A stretch of DNA of 64,000 nt from Paramoeba atlantica (taxonomy: Eukaryota; Discosea): contig CDRNVI010000156.1 in assembly GCA_977017575.1 (NCBI GenBank), positions 186,001 to 250,000 of the forward strand. Reading direction: 5' to 3'. Each line of letters begins with the position of its first letter. Positions within the stretch are counted from its first letter, which is position 1. Under the pieces are notes generated by a model. The model searched no databases and was not told the origin of the DNA. It saw only the letters and a list, made by a program, of their open reading frames with translations. Shown piece by piece: positions 52,345 through 62,867 of this stretch. A program made the position numbers and the translations under genes.

Positions 52345-53523
52345 TTAAATTGCAACAAGCGGGCGTTTGGCAGGGGCTTCAAGAGAATTCTTTGGAGTTC
52401 CACCACCTCTTTTTCGTTTTCGATTTTGAGAACAAGGTGTTGATGATGGGGTTCCAAATTTCGTCTGAAAAAGACGTTGAGCTCTTTCTTGGACTGTTCC
52501 ACCAATTTTCATGTTTCGTTTTCGAAGTTCTTCTTTTATAACATCCCCACCAAGAGCGTGAAGGTCTTCAACAGTTTCATACTGTGAGAGGTCTATCCCG
52601 ACTGGTGCTGTCTTTTCTTCTTGTGATGCGACTGGGAGTACAGGAGGATCAACAACAGCAACCTTGCGATCCACTTCCCCATCCTTCTTTGTCCGTTTTT
52701 CTTCTGTTTCTTCAGTCTCCTTTTCTGGGGTTTGGGATAACTTCTCTTCTTCTTTTTCATTCTCATCGATGTCTCCATCATCATCGTCATCATCATCATC
52801 ATCATCATCCGAGTCATCAAAATTCAATCCATACTCACCAAAATCAAAACTTTCCTCTTCCTTCTTCTTTTTTTCTTTCTTCTTTTTCTCTCCTTCAATA
52901 GATTCTCCTTCTTCTTTCCCAAATCTCTTTTCTTCTTTTCCACCCTTCTTTTTCGTTGCAATATCCTTGATAGAAGCGGAGATACTATCAACAACAAGAT
53001 CCTTCTCAGATAAGTACTTGTTGACTGTTTCAATCGCAGCCACTTCTTGTTTGGTGACGATGATTTCCTCTTCTTGTTGTTGTCGCTGATTTCTCCTTTC
53101 CTCTTCTCGATTCTGGTTTTCCCACTCTCGAAGATCACGTTCGTTACTCGTGTGGCGTAATCTTCGTCCATCTAAATCTCGACAAGCCCCAAAGTTCGTT
53201 GTTACCACCTGCTTTACTCCTTGGTTTCCTCCTCTAAGAAGAGATCCAAATCCTCCTTTTCCACCAACAACACGAAGACCAATCTCGATATGAGAAATTG
53301 AATCAAGATCAACGGTTTTTTCATTCGAACAAACCGAACCACAGCTGGCGGCAGTATTTCGACGAACCCGAATTAACTGTTCAGAAGGTGGGATTCCCTC
53401 AACATCAAAAAATTTTTCTTGGAGTTGTTGCAATTGAAGAGAAGAAGAAGAAGAAGAAGAACATTCAAAATCGAGAGAGATCGAACGACCATCAGGTCCA
53501 ACAACCAAAACACTTTTCATCAT
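52345..53523 (-). CDS. SDE2: SDE2 homologue (ubiquitin-like fold, cleaved; SAP-like C-terminus)
   Basis: SDE2 proteins work in pre-mRNA splicing, telomeric silencing and replication-stress control. They are made as a ubiquitin-like precursor cut after a diglycine. Here the 392-aa single-exon protein starts MMKSVLVVGPDGRSISLDFE and carries a Ubl-like N-domain to residue 90. Then comes LRVVGGKGGFGSLLRGGNQG, the precise GG-KGGFGS processing site, and CRDLDGRRLRHTSNERDLRE. A charged middle includes an Asp run, and the C-terminus has LHALGGDVIKEELRKRNMKI, a SAP-like DNA-binding helix pair. All diagnostic parts are present. The initiator could be either of two adjacent Met codons. Confidence 0.92.
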   Translation of the reverse strand: MMKSVLVVGPDGRSISLDFECSSSSSSSLQLQQLQEKFFDVEGIPPSEQLIRVRRNTAASCGSVCSNEKTVDLDSISHIEIGLRVVGGKGGFGSLLRGGNQGVKQVVTTNFGACRDLDGRRLRHTSNERDLREWENQNREEERRNQRQQQEEEIIVTKQEVAAIETVNKYLSEKDLVVDSISASIKDIATKKKGGKEEKRFGKEEGESIEGEKKKKEKKKKEEESFDFGEYGLNFDDSDDDDDDDDDDDGDIDENEKEEEKLSQTPEKETEETEEKRTKKDGEVDRKVAVVDPPVLPVASQEEKTAPVGIDLSQYETVEDLHALGGDVIKEELRKRNMKIGGTVQERAQRLFQTKFGTPSSTPCSQNRKRKRGGGTPKNSLEAPAKRPLVAI

Positions 53524-53863
53524 ACTTCCTTTTTCTCAACTTTTCACCAAAACGGAAAAAAACAAAACAAAAAAAAAGCCAAGGAAAAGGGTTCTATTTT
53601 TAGAATTCCTGCGCTTTTATTTTCCGCTATTTTTTTATGTGGTTTTTCAAGCGAAATCAAATTATTTTCGAAAGCCAGAAATTTTCTCTTTTATTTTCAG
53701 AATTTGATTTTCTGTTTTGTTCGTTTTTTGTTTTTCATTGAAAGAGAAAAAGAGGGAAGTTTGGTTGAATTGCCTGTTTCTCAGAAAGAGAGGAGGAATT
53801 GAAGGGGAGGGGGAGTTCCGTCCTGATTTTAAAAGATCTTTCTTTTTGAGAACACCAAAAAAA
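53524..53863. other. Head-to-head spacer between SDE2 and gene Z
   Basis: 340 bp, AT-rich, with T-rich runs on the plus strand. No ORF or repeat of note. Confidence 0.4.
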
Positions 53864-55644
53864 ATGGATGTGGAAGATGTGAAAAAAGCGATTCATGAAG
53901 TTTGTCGGCTTCACCCCGCTTGCAAAGGATATTCTTGTAAGTCTGTTTCTTGGGATGATGTGGCTCGCACAGTTTCTGGTTCTGGTACGTGTTTTCTTTC
54001 ATTTCTGTTCTTTCTTTTTTCAATTTTTATTATTTAAAATTCAAATGTTTTGGTTCAATTTCTTCTGAATAGGACTCAGTTGTCTTGGGAGTAATATTAC
54101 AGATTCTCGATTGTGGGAAAAGAATGGCAAATTGTTGTACACAGTTCGTTCAGGTTTTTTTTGCTGTCCTTCTGTTTTATTCATATAATGTCGACTTTTG
54201 AGATCTCTTTTTTATTTTTCAAATCTTCAAGATAATTGGAATGAAAAACTTGGAAAAGTTTCTGCTCATGATATCAAGTTAATTGTTGGAAACACAAACC
54301 CTCAAACGAGTGGTTCTCTTTCAACAATCACTTTATGGGATTTTTTAAAGAATGTTGGGGAGTATGGTTCCTATGCTGGTTTGGATTCAAGCATTTCTTT
54401 GTTGGATGAGTTGCTAGATGATGAAGTGAGCATTCGTTTCCAAACAACATTTTTGCCTTTGGAAGACCCGAAAGAGAGCCCTTCGAACGATCAAGTTGAA
54501 ACGGATAAGAAAAAAGGAACGATGGAATTTTGTGGAGAAGCTTATAATTATAACACTTCCTCCAACGATGACCCACGAAACCTTCTTCTTCTTTGTACCA
54601 CCCAAGGTTTTGCTTTGAATCAAAACAGGACAGGTTTGCAGCGGATTCTGTTTTTTTGTTTATCCTCTTTTGTTTATCCTCTTCAATTTTTTCTGAATGT
54701 ATTTTTCCAGGGTCAGTCCAATTGTTTCACCATCGCTTGAATTCAGAAGGAAAGTTGGAACAATGTTGGCTTGAAGCGGAGAGCACCCGCCATAAGGTTT
54801 CTTTTTTCTGTTTGGACTTCCAAAATGAAAAAGGGGCTCAAGGATTAATGTTGAGATTTTAGGTTGGAGGGGAGCAAGAAGAGAGCCAAGAAGCAGTTCA
54901 AGAAGCAAAAAAGATTGTTGAACAACAAACGGAAGCTGCTGCTCAAGTTGAGAAGAGGGTTCAAGAAGCTCAATCTTCAGGAAATAATGGTTCTTTTTTT
55001 TTTCTTGACTCAAAAGACTCCAAGAAATGACTTTTTTTTCTGATAAAATTTTGAGAATGAAATGTACAAAACGAAGTATTTTAAATTAGTAAAAAAAAGT
55101 ATATCGAATGTCTTCGGTCATACCCAGTTGAAAGCACCCGATCCCATCAGAACTCGGAAGTTAAGCAGCTGTGGGCTCGGTTAGTAGAATGGTGGGTGAC
55201 CACATTCGAATCCCGAGTGCTGAAGACCTTCTCTTTTTTGATCTTTTCTTTTTGTATTTTTGATTTAAAACCTCGAGGAGTAACCATTCTTTTTTTTTTT
55301 AGATGAAGATGAAGTTGCTCAATTGAAAGAGGCTGCGAAGAGGTCCGCAGAGAGACTCCAGAAAGCTCAGGTCTGATCAAATAATTTCCATTTCCTTTTC
55401 TTTGTGCGCTGATTTTTATGGGGACAGGAAGAAGCGAAAGAATCAGAGGAAAAATTTCAAGAAGCTGAAAAAGCTCGAGAAGAAGGTCGAATTTTTTCCT
55501 CATTTTTTCTCATTTTTGACTTTTTTTTGGAGAATTTTCGAGTTTTCTTTTTTTTTTGAGCTGGTTTTGATCTTTTTATTAAAGGAAAGGCAACTTCAGC
55601 TTCAATTGGGACAAATGCAATGGGAACAAGATGCAACGTCCTGA
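53864..55644 (+). CDS. Unknown coiled-coil-tailed protein Z, hosting a 5S rRNA gene in an intron
   Basis: ATG at 53864 gives MDVEDVKKAIHEVCRLHPAC, then LSCLGSNITDSRLWEKNGKL, SAHDIKLIVGNTNPQTSGSL and STITLWDFLKNVGEYGSYAG. Later exons give CGEAYNYNTSSNDDPRNLLL, GSVQLFHHRLNSEGKLEQCW and VGGEQEESQEAVQEAKKIVE. The coil continues with DEDEVAQLKEAAKRSAERLQ and EEAKESEEKFQEAEKAREE. The unusually long intron 54990-55302 contains the 5S gene. The 3' end is unclear: one frame of the last exon ends [17 protein letters not shown] at 55644. Another frame-compatible path joins directly into the following HSP70 exons. No family recognised. Confidence 0.58.
55110..55228 (+). rRNA. 5S ribosomal RNA
   Basis: Starts gtcttcggtcatacccagtt, has the conserved gatcccatcagaactcggaa and gttaagcagctgtgggctcg blocks (box A and intermediate element), then ggttagtagaatggtgggtg (box C) and ends gtgctgaagacc. 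The 5' gtcttcgg pairs with the 3' ctgaagac to form helix I. Length is about 119 nt, and a T6 run follows at 55234. It lies in the same orientation inside an intron of gene Z. Confidence 0.95.
55234..55239 (+). terminator. RNA polymerase III terminator of the 5S gene
   Basis: Run of six T residues about 6 bp after the end of the 5S sequence. Confidence 0.75.
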
Positions 55645-58600
55645 TGACAATTCAGGTAAACTTTGTCTTCAATCTTTTAGTCATTGTTCCCCTTTTCTGA
55701 TTGGTTATGGTCAGATCCCGTTGGAGGTTCAACCCAGACCAATTCGACCTTCTTTTTCTTATCTTTGTTCGTTTTTTCCTGAACTTTCTTCCTTCTTTCT
55801 TGAGAGACTCTCATTTTCCTCTTTGGTAGCTAAACCAAAAGAACAACTTGGGAAATATGGGAAAACTGTTGGCATCTCTCTTGGGAATTCTTATTCTTCT
55901 GTTGCGATATGGCAAAATGACAAAGTTGAAGTAATTCCAAATGAGATGGTTTTGTTCTTTCTTTTCTTTTTGTCTCTTTTTTAGGAGTTTTGTGACTCAA
56001 AAGTATCTGAAGGGGAACCGGAGGTTGAGAAGCTCGGTCTGTTTTACTGAAAATGAACGATTAGTTGGGGATTTCGCAGATGCATCTGTTTCTTTTTTTT
56101 TCCTTTCTGTCCTTCTCTTCCTCTTGGAATTGACAATTCATGACTAGAAAACCAATTTTCCTGAAGGATATGTTGGATCTCTCATGAAGTATATTGGCAA
56201 AAAATATTCCGATTTAGATCAAGTTTTTCTATCTTCCCTTTCTTGATTTTCTCTGGGCTCTCCTCAATTACTTTTTGGTAGGAATTAATAGATAATTGCG
56301 TCCCTCTTGAAGTTCAACCAAATGGTTTCTTTAAAATGAAGGTTTTTTTTCTCCATTTCCCCCCAAAACAATCTTCCAAAACACTTTCCTAAAACACAAT
56401 AAAATCCAAAATCTCTTTCGACTTCCTCTAAAAAAAACTTTAGGTAAAATATGCAGGAGAAGAGAAACAATTTTTACCTGAGGAACTTCTTGCAATGATT
56501 ATCTCGGAGCTGAAGGTCACCTTTTCACCTTTTCTTTTGGTTCTCTCACTTTATCTCGATGCTTATCATATTTGTAACTAGGAATCAGCGGAAGAGTATC
56601 TTGGAGATAAGGTCACACACGTTGTCTTGACTGTTCCTGCATATTTTAATGATTCTCAAAGGTAAATTTCTCCTTCTACTACTTTCTGCCCCTCTTTTTT
56701 CAAGAAGAAATGACCATTTTTTTTAAAAAGACAAGCGACAAAAGATGCAGGGATAATAGCAGGTGTTAATGTTATGCGTGTGATAAATGAGCCAACTGCC
56801 GCTTTGATTTCTGTTGGTATCCTTCTCCTTTTCTCCTTCCCTTTTTCTTTCTTTCTTCCTCCTTTTTTTCCATCTCCTTTTCAATTCTCACGAATAACAC
56901 TTGAACTCTTTTTTTCTCTTGTTATTTATTTGTCTCAAATAAACTTTCCTAAAAATAGGTGCTGACAAAACTTCATATGAAGAGAAAAAGTATATTGTTG
57001 TCGATTTGGGAGGGGAGTCTTTCGATGTGAGTATTTTTTGTGTTGAAGATGGTATTTTCGAAGTTCTGGTATCGCTTTTTTTTCTTTTCTTTTCTTTTTA
57101 ATCTTCTCGTCAAATAGCAAACTCACCTCTGTCTTGTCTGCAGGGGACAGGGGGTGATTCGAAAGAATTGGGTGGAAGAATTTTTGATGAAATTCTCACA
57201 AACCATTTCGTAAACGAAATTAAAAAATCTTTTGGCGTGGTATGAGAAAAGAATAGAAATGGAAAAGAAAGAAAAAGAAAAGAGAGCAGAAGAGAGATTG
57301 AGATTTTCTTTTTCGAGCTGACAATTGTATTAGGATCTTCGGGAGAATAAGAGAGCAGTAAATAGGCTTCAGAGAGCGTGTGAGTCAGTCAAAAAAAGTC
57401 TCTCTTCCTCTCCTTCTGCGTCTCTTGCTCTTGATTGTCTCTTTGAAGTTTTGTTTCTTGTTAATTCTCGAAATTAATAATTTTTTCTAAGATGAATTAT
57501 TTTTAGGGAAAAGATTATGAGACAACTGTGTCAAGGGGGTTATTTGAACATCTTGTTGCTCGTTCATTTGAAAAGTCTTTTTTCTTCCGCTCTTTTCTTC
57601 TAATTTCTTGCTGATTTTTTATCTTAAGGTGCATCAAAATCATTGAGCAAACTCTCGAAACTACTGCAGTCACAAAAGAACAAGTTTGTTTTCAGTTTTT
57701 TGATGCGTTCCTTTTTCAACACAAATTTTGAGAAATTTTGACTCTTTTTTGCAGCTTTCTGGTGTTTATTTGATTGGTGGTTGCGCTTCCATTCCACTCT
57801 TTAAAAAGGTAATTTTTTCTTTGATTTTAGTTTTTAATTTTCTTTCTCAATTGCCAAAAATAAGATGGTCGAAAATTATTTTGGGGAAGATTTGATGCGA
57901 CCTTTAACTGTGAGTCCTGATCTTGCAGTGGTCAGAGGTGCAGCAATTCAGGTTAATTCTTTTCTGCTCTCTCTTTCCTTTCCTCTTGTCTTTTTGAACC
58001 TTTCAAAACAGGCAGCAATTTTATGCGATGGATCCTCTTTTGGAGCTTGTGATCTTTTATTGTTAGATGTATCCCCTCTTTCTCTCGGTATCGGGACTGC
58101 TTGTGGGACAAATCTGTTGCAACCTGATGGGAATCCATGTTTTACAAAGGTATTTTTTCTTTTTGGAAAGAAAGGAGGAACAAAAGAGGGAGTTTTTTGT
58201 TTCATAAAAATTCACTTGTCCTTCTCTTCCCTTTTAATATTTGATTATCTTTCAGGTCATTCCACGAAATACAACAATCCCCACTCACAAATCAGCTGAT
58301 TTTGTGGTCACAACCAATCCAACGGAAGATCTCAGAATTGATATTTTGGAAGGTGAAAGAACGAAAGCCTCAGAAAACAATTTATTAGGATTTGTGGTTC
58401 TTCCCAAAGAAGTTATTTCAGAAAATTCAGTTGTGAACGTGAAAATGGATATCGATGCAAATGGGATCTTGAAAGTGACAGCAGGTGTTGCCGTTAAGAA
58501 TGGAGAGAGAATGGAGAAGTCAGTGATCATTACAAATGATAAAGGGAGACTCTCGCAAGAGGAAATCGAGAAGATGATTCAAGATGCAGAAAAGATGAAA

Positions 58601-59040
58601 CAAAATGATTCACTCTTTCAGTTGAAGATGAAAGGTGAGGTTGAGGGTGGCGAAGGGAGAGCTGGGAGAGTAAGTTGTGGGAGTAAAGCAAATGGAGAAT
58701 GGGTTCCGTTGGGAAAGAGTCACCCCAAAAGGGGAAAACAACATTGTACCGTTACTGTCCAATTGTATAATACAATCACAGGTGTGATAATTTCTTTTTT
58801 CTTTTTTTTCAAAAAATTGGTTTACTCAAAATGTTTTTTTTTTTGAAAGGAGGAGCACCAAAATTGGATGATGTTGTTGCTGCAATAAAAGATATGGAGA
58901 TCCTCTATGAGAATTGTGAAGGATGGAAAGGCCGATTGGCAGATTCTGGAGCAGCTTTTATGCAGGAGGATCCATTTGGAGTGCCTGTTGGAGCTGTTGG
59001 AGCAAACCCAGATGCTCCTTTCATTGATGAGGTCGACTGA
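55631..59040 (+). CDS. Divergent HSP70 family chaperone
   Basis: About 17 exons. A start at 55631 gives MQRPDDNS, joined by splicing to [20 protein letters not shown]. The ATPase domain follows: [56 protein letters not shown] (then PTAAL), [35 protein letters not shown] and [17 protein letters not shown]. The substrate domain has [20 protein letters not shown] and [20 protein letters not shown]. The end is [11 protein letters not shown], near the cytosolic EEVD tail. The phosphate-1 loop reads [10 protein letters not shown] where normal HSP70s have GIDLGTTNS, and phosphate-2 reads LGGESFDVS. Both changes recall Ssz1/HSP70-14-type regulators, yet the substrate domain is complete. The start is uncertain; fusion with gene Z is possible. 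Confidence 0.85.
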
Positions 59041-59275
59041 AATTTCTGGTCGAAAAACATTGTTTCGAAAAATTGGTTTGAAACTTTGCGAGGATCCGAA
59101 AAAACCGAATCATTTTGATCTTTACTACATCAAAATAAATTATTTTTTTTGAGAGGGGGGGATTTTTTGTTTTGTAGCAAAGAAAATTCGTGTTCTTTTT
59201 TTCGTTTTTGTGTTTTTGGTGTTCAGCAAAAAAGAGGAGATTTTCTCTTTCCCCTTTCTCTTCTCTTCTTAAGAG

Positions 59276-62200
59276 ATGGATGAGTGGTTCTCAAGAGAGG
59301 AGAATCTTGAGTTACGTGATCTCCTCTCCTCTTTTTCTTCCCTTCCCTTTCAGGTTCTTTTTTCGTTCTCTCTTTTGTGAAAAAATTCTGTGTGAACCGT
59401 TGACGGTTTTTTAGATCGATGGGAAATGGGAGAAGGTGAGAGGATGTGAGAATGTGGGTTGCCAAGTTCACAAAAACGATTCATCTCCCAAAAGCTATTT
59501 GAAACATCATATGGACTTTGGGACTTATCTTTCCGCCAATCTCAGGTCTTCTTTTTTCCTCTTTCATCACCCTTTTGCTGTTTCTATTTTAGAGATCTGA
59601 TAATATCCTTCTTTTTGAAGTTTCTCCGAACTACCAATTAAAAATATTACATTGGATCGAATATTGAGTGACTCTTCGTATCTCTTCTTGCTGGAATGTG
59701 GCCACTTTGAATCTTTTGAAATCTATCTTGTGGTTCGCTTAGAAGCTGTCAATACAGAGACAAAGTCCTCTCCTTCCGTCCCTTATTTTTCATCCCCCTC
59801 TTGTTCTCGCTCAAATTCCTCTCCATCTCTTCAGTCACCTTCTCGAGTCCTCAATCTTTCCTCTTCAACAGATTATTTACTCACATCTTCACCAACCCCA
59901 AAGCCCAACAGTGCGAACAAACTCATCCAATATTCAATCCACAATTGTAATCGAACTAGAGAAGGGCTGAGCCCTGAGGTATGTCAATGCCATAACAGCG
60001 TTGTACAGATTGAAAGAAAGAAAGAAAGTTCCATTCAGTTTCACTTTAAAGTTGATTGGAACGCAAAAAAGATGTCCAAAGCGGTAGAAGAAGAGCAAGA
60101 GATAAAGCTCTTTGGAGGGGATCTATGTAATGTTTCAATCTATTTGGAAGGGCGAATTCTAAACACTGAAAGAAATCTTCCTCCCTCTTCTTTTGTCCAT
60201 CTCTCAGGGTAAGTCAAATTTTTCTCTTTCCGAAAAGAATCGAATTTCCTTTTTTTTTAATGTTTCAGTTTTTTTTTTAAAGAATTGAGGGAAAGATATT
60301 GATGTTCGTTTCTCCTGGGTGTTCTCACTGTCTTCGCGCAAAAGATCTCCTTCTCTCGAAAGGACAGGTTTTTTCAAACTTTTTTTCATAAATTGATTTT
60401 TGCTTTTTTTTTGAAATGTTTTTTGGATAGGAAATTTTTCAGATTGATCTAAATAAATATCCCTGGATGAGAAAACCGATGGTCCAAAAATGTATGGCAC
60501 GAACTGTTCCTCAAATTTTTTTGGGAGAGGTGATTTTTTCTCTTCTTCTTTTTAAGTCCCCACAAACAAAAAGATCATTTCATTGAAATTCCTCTCCAAA
60601 TTTTAGAAACACATTGGTGGTGCGAGTGACTTGTTCGCATTGGAGCGTGAGGGGAAATTGGATGAAATACTGAAACATCTCGATTCGCTTCCTCCACTTC
60701 GTCTTCTTCCTCTTGCAGAACGCGTTTCCAATCAGTTTTTTGGGTTTCAACCAAGTCTTTCCGAATTGGTGAACTCTTTCTTTCAATTTTTGGAAGAAGA
60801 ATCTCTTAGAAAAGAAAAAGCTAACTTCGTCATGATTGAAAAGAACGAAGAAGAAACTACGAACAGAAAGTTCTCTAGCTCCAGGGGAGAGAAAAATGAA
60901 AGAGAAATGAAAGGGGAGTGTTTTAAAACAGTTGCAATGAAGCCAGTTCGCTCACCCGCACCTGTTTCTCCTGAGAGGAGGGTGAATGAGGATTCAAAAA
61001 CTTCGAGGGTGGGTTTTATGTTTCGAAAAATGTTCTCCCAGCGTTCGTTGACGAGATTAAGGAGAGAAGAGAGAACGAAAGAGGAAAGAGAGCTTCCTTG
61101 TTTCTCTCTTTGGGGTAAACATGAAGTTGCTATTTTGAGTTTGGTGGAGGAGATGAAAGGGCGAGGAGAAAGGAGGAAATTGAATTTGAAAATTCATTCT
61201 GCTGGAATGTTTCCGAATTCGTTTCGAGGAAGAGAACTGCTTCAATTTATCAAGAGAGAGTTTTCACTCTCTGATCTTGCTGTTAGTTTGTTTTGCTCAA
61301 TTCTTCTATTCGATAAGTATATTGTTCGAGTGGATGCACAAAATCAAACCTTCTCGGGTTCATCTGTTTATCAGTTTTATGATCACAAGTTCAAAAATGT
61401 GTTGAATATGACTCGACCATCATCTTTGAAAAGAAGTTCTTTAAGGATGGAGAGTTCTCGTTTTTCTTTTAGAAAAAATGATGCTGCTGCGATTGCATCC
61501 GAGATGGGAACTTGTATTATCTCTTTAAGAGATCGTTTTGTTTCTTTGGATGGGAAAGAAGTGGATTATGTTGCATTGGGAAAGCACCCTCTTTATTTTC
61601 GTTATGTTTTGCTCACTATTCGGCTCCAAGAGTTTGATTTGACCCCTCTTTCCATCCTGGAAAGAAAGACTTTTTTTCTGAATTTATATAATGCGCTGGT
61701 GATTCATGCCACAGTTTGTGTGGGGACTCAAAAGACGGCATTGGAGAGATCCACTTTTTTTGGTTCGATGTCGTACAAGATCGGGAAATATCGGTTTGAT
61801 TCATATTTTTCATCATTTCTTTTCTTTTTAGAAATCCCCTTCAAAAAAAAAAGCAAAGATTGAAGACTTTATTTTGATTAGGTATACCCTCAATGATATT
61901 GAACATGGTATTCTACGCTGCAACCGAAACCCACCCGGACTCTTTTCTTCCAAACCATTTGCTAACTCTGACCCGCGCCTAAAATATTCTATCCCTGTAA
62001 GCGAATTTGATCCAAGAATCCACTTCGCTTTGGTGTGTGGTGCAAAGAGTTGTCCACCAATTCGTGTCTTTTCTTCTGAGATTGTCAATGATGCTTTGGA
62101 TTGGGCCACAGAGGCTTTTGTTTCTGAGGAGGTGAGCGTTGATGTTGAAAAAGGGAGGGTGAAAATGAGTATGTTATTTAAATGGTATTTTTCTGATTTT

Positions 62201-62551
62201 GGGAAGAGTGAAGAAGAGGTGCTGAAGTGGATCTTGTTGTATTTATCTCCAGAAAAGGGTTTGAAGACTTCTTTTAAGGTAACGGTTTTTTGGAATGATT
62301 TTTCTCTTTCCTCTCTTTGACGAACTTTATTAATTTTTCTCAAAAAAAATTAGATCACCTATTTTGAATACAATTGGGACCAAAACGGAAGAGGGGAGGA
62401 TGAGAAAGAAGAAAGCCAAGTCATGCCAGGAGAAAACCAAATCAGTCCTAATCAGTCTGCAAATCACCTTAATGAATATGAGTTTTCGGATGATGATGAT
62501 TATTTGAAGAGCAATGTTGATTATTTATGTGACTTGGCGAAGTGGTATTGA
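59276..62551 (+). CDS. Glutaredoxin-DEP-DUF547 multidomain protein
   Basis: ATG at 59276 gives MDEWFSREENLELRDLLSSF, then IDGKWEKVRGCENVGCQVHK and a C2-like beta region (SSYLFLLECGHFESFEIYLV). A glutaredoxin module follows: LMFVSPGCSHCLRAKDLLLS with the CSHC redox pair, ARTVPQIFLGE with the cis-Pro, and HIGGASDLFALEREGKLDEI. After a charged linker comes a DEP domain (FPNSFRGRELLQFIKREFSL; YIVRVDAQNQTFSGSSVYQF). DUF547 follows: ERKTFFLNLYNALVIHATVC, YTLNDIEHGILRCNRNPPGL and FALVCGAKSCPPIRVFSSEI. The tail ends NVDYLCDLAKWY. About eight exons. Plant and protist proteins with the same trio exist; their function is poorly known. Every domain looks complete. Confidence 0.88.
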
Positions 62552-62680
62552 AAGTTCGAAATTTTCTCAAATGCCGAACAAAGAATCAGAAAGCAACATT
62601 TTGAAACAAAATATTTTTATTGGAGGAACAATTAAATTATCCCAACATCCTCTCAAAATCTTTCTCTTGCCACTCTTCGA

Positions 62681-62815
62681 GCAGAGACACCAAAAAGAAG
62701 AGGCGGGACACCAAATAAGCGGGACACCAAAAAAAACGGACACCTTTCGAATTTTCTCGGAATCTTCTGGGAACGGAACCCTCTTTTTGTTTCTGGGAAC
62801 GGAACCTTCTTTTCG
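62681..62815 (+). promoter_or_regulatory. GACACC cluster and direct repeat upstream of the Sel1-repeat gene
   Basis: In the 316-bp spacer 62552-62867 there are four GACACC cores, at 62686, 62707, 62723 and 62739, three of them within gcgggacaccaaa or a close variant. A tandem tctgggaacggaacc follows at about 62766 and 62792. The core matches the paired elements upstream of RACK1. No gene is seen in the spacer. Confidence 0.5.
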
Positions 62816-62867
62816 TTTTTGAAAAATTTCAAATTTTTTTGTGTGGGATTGAGACCTTGCCGGGAGG

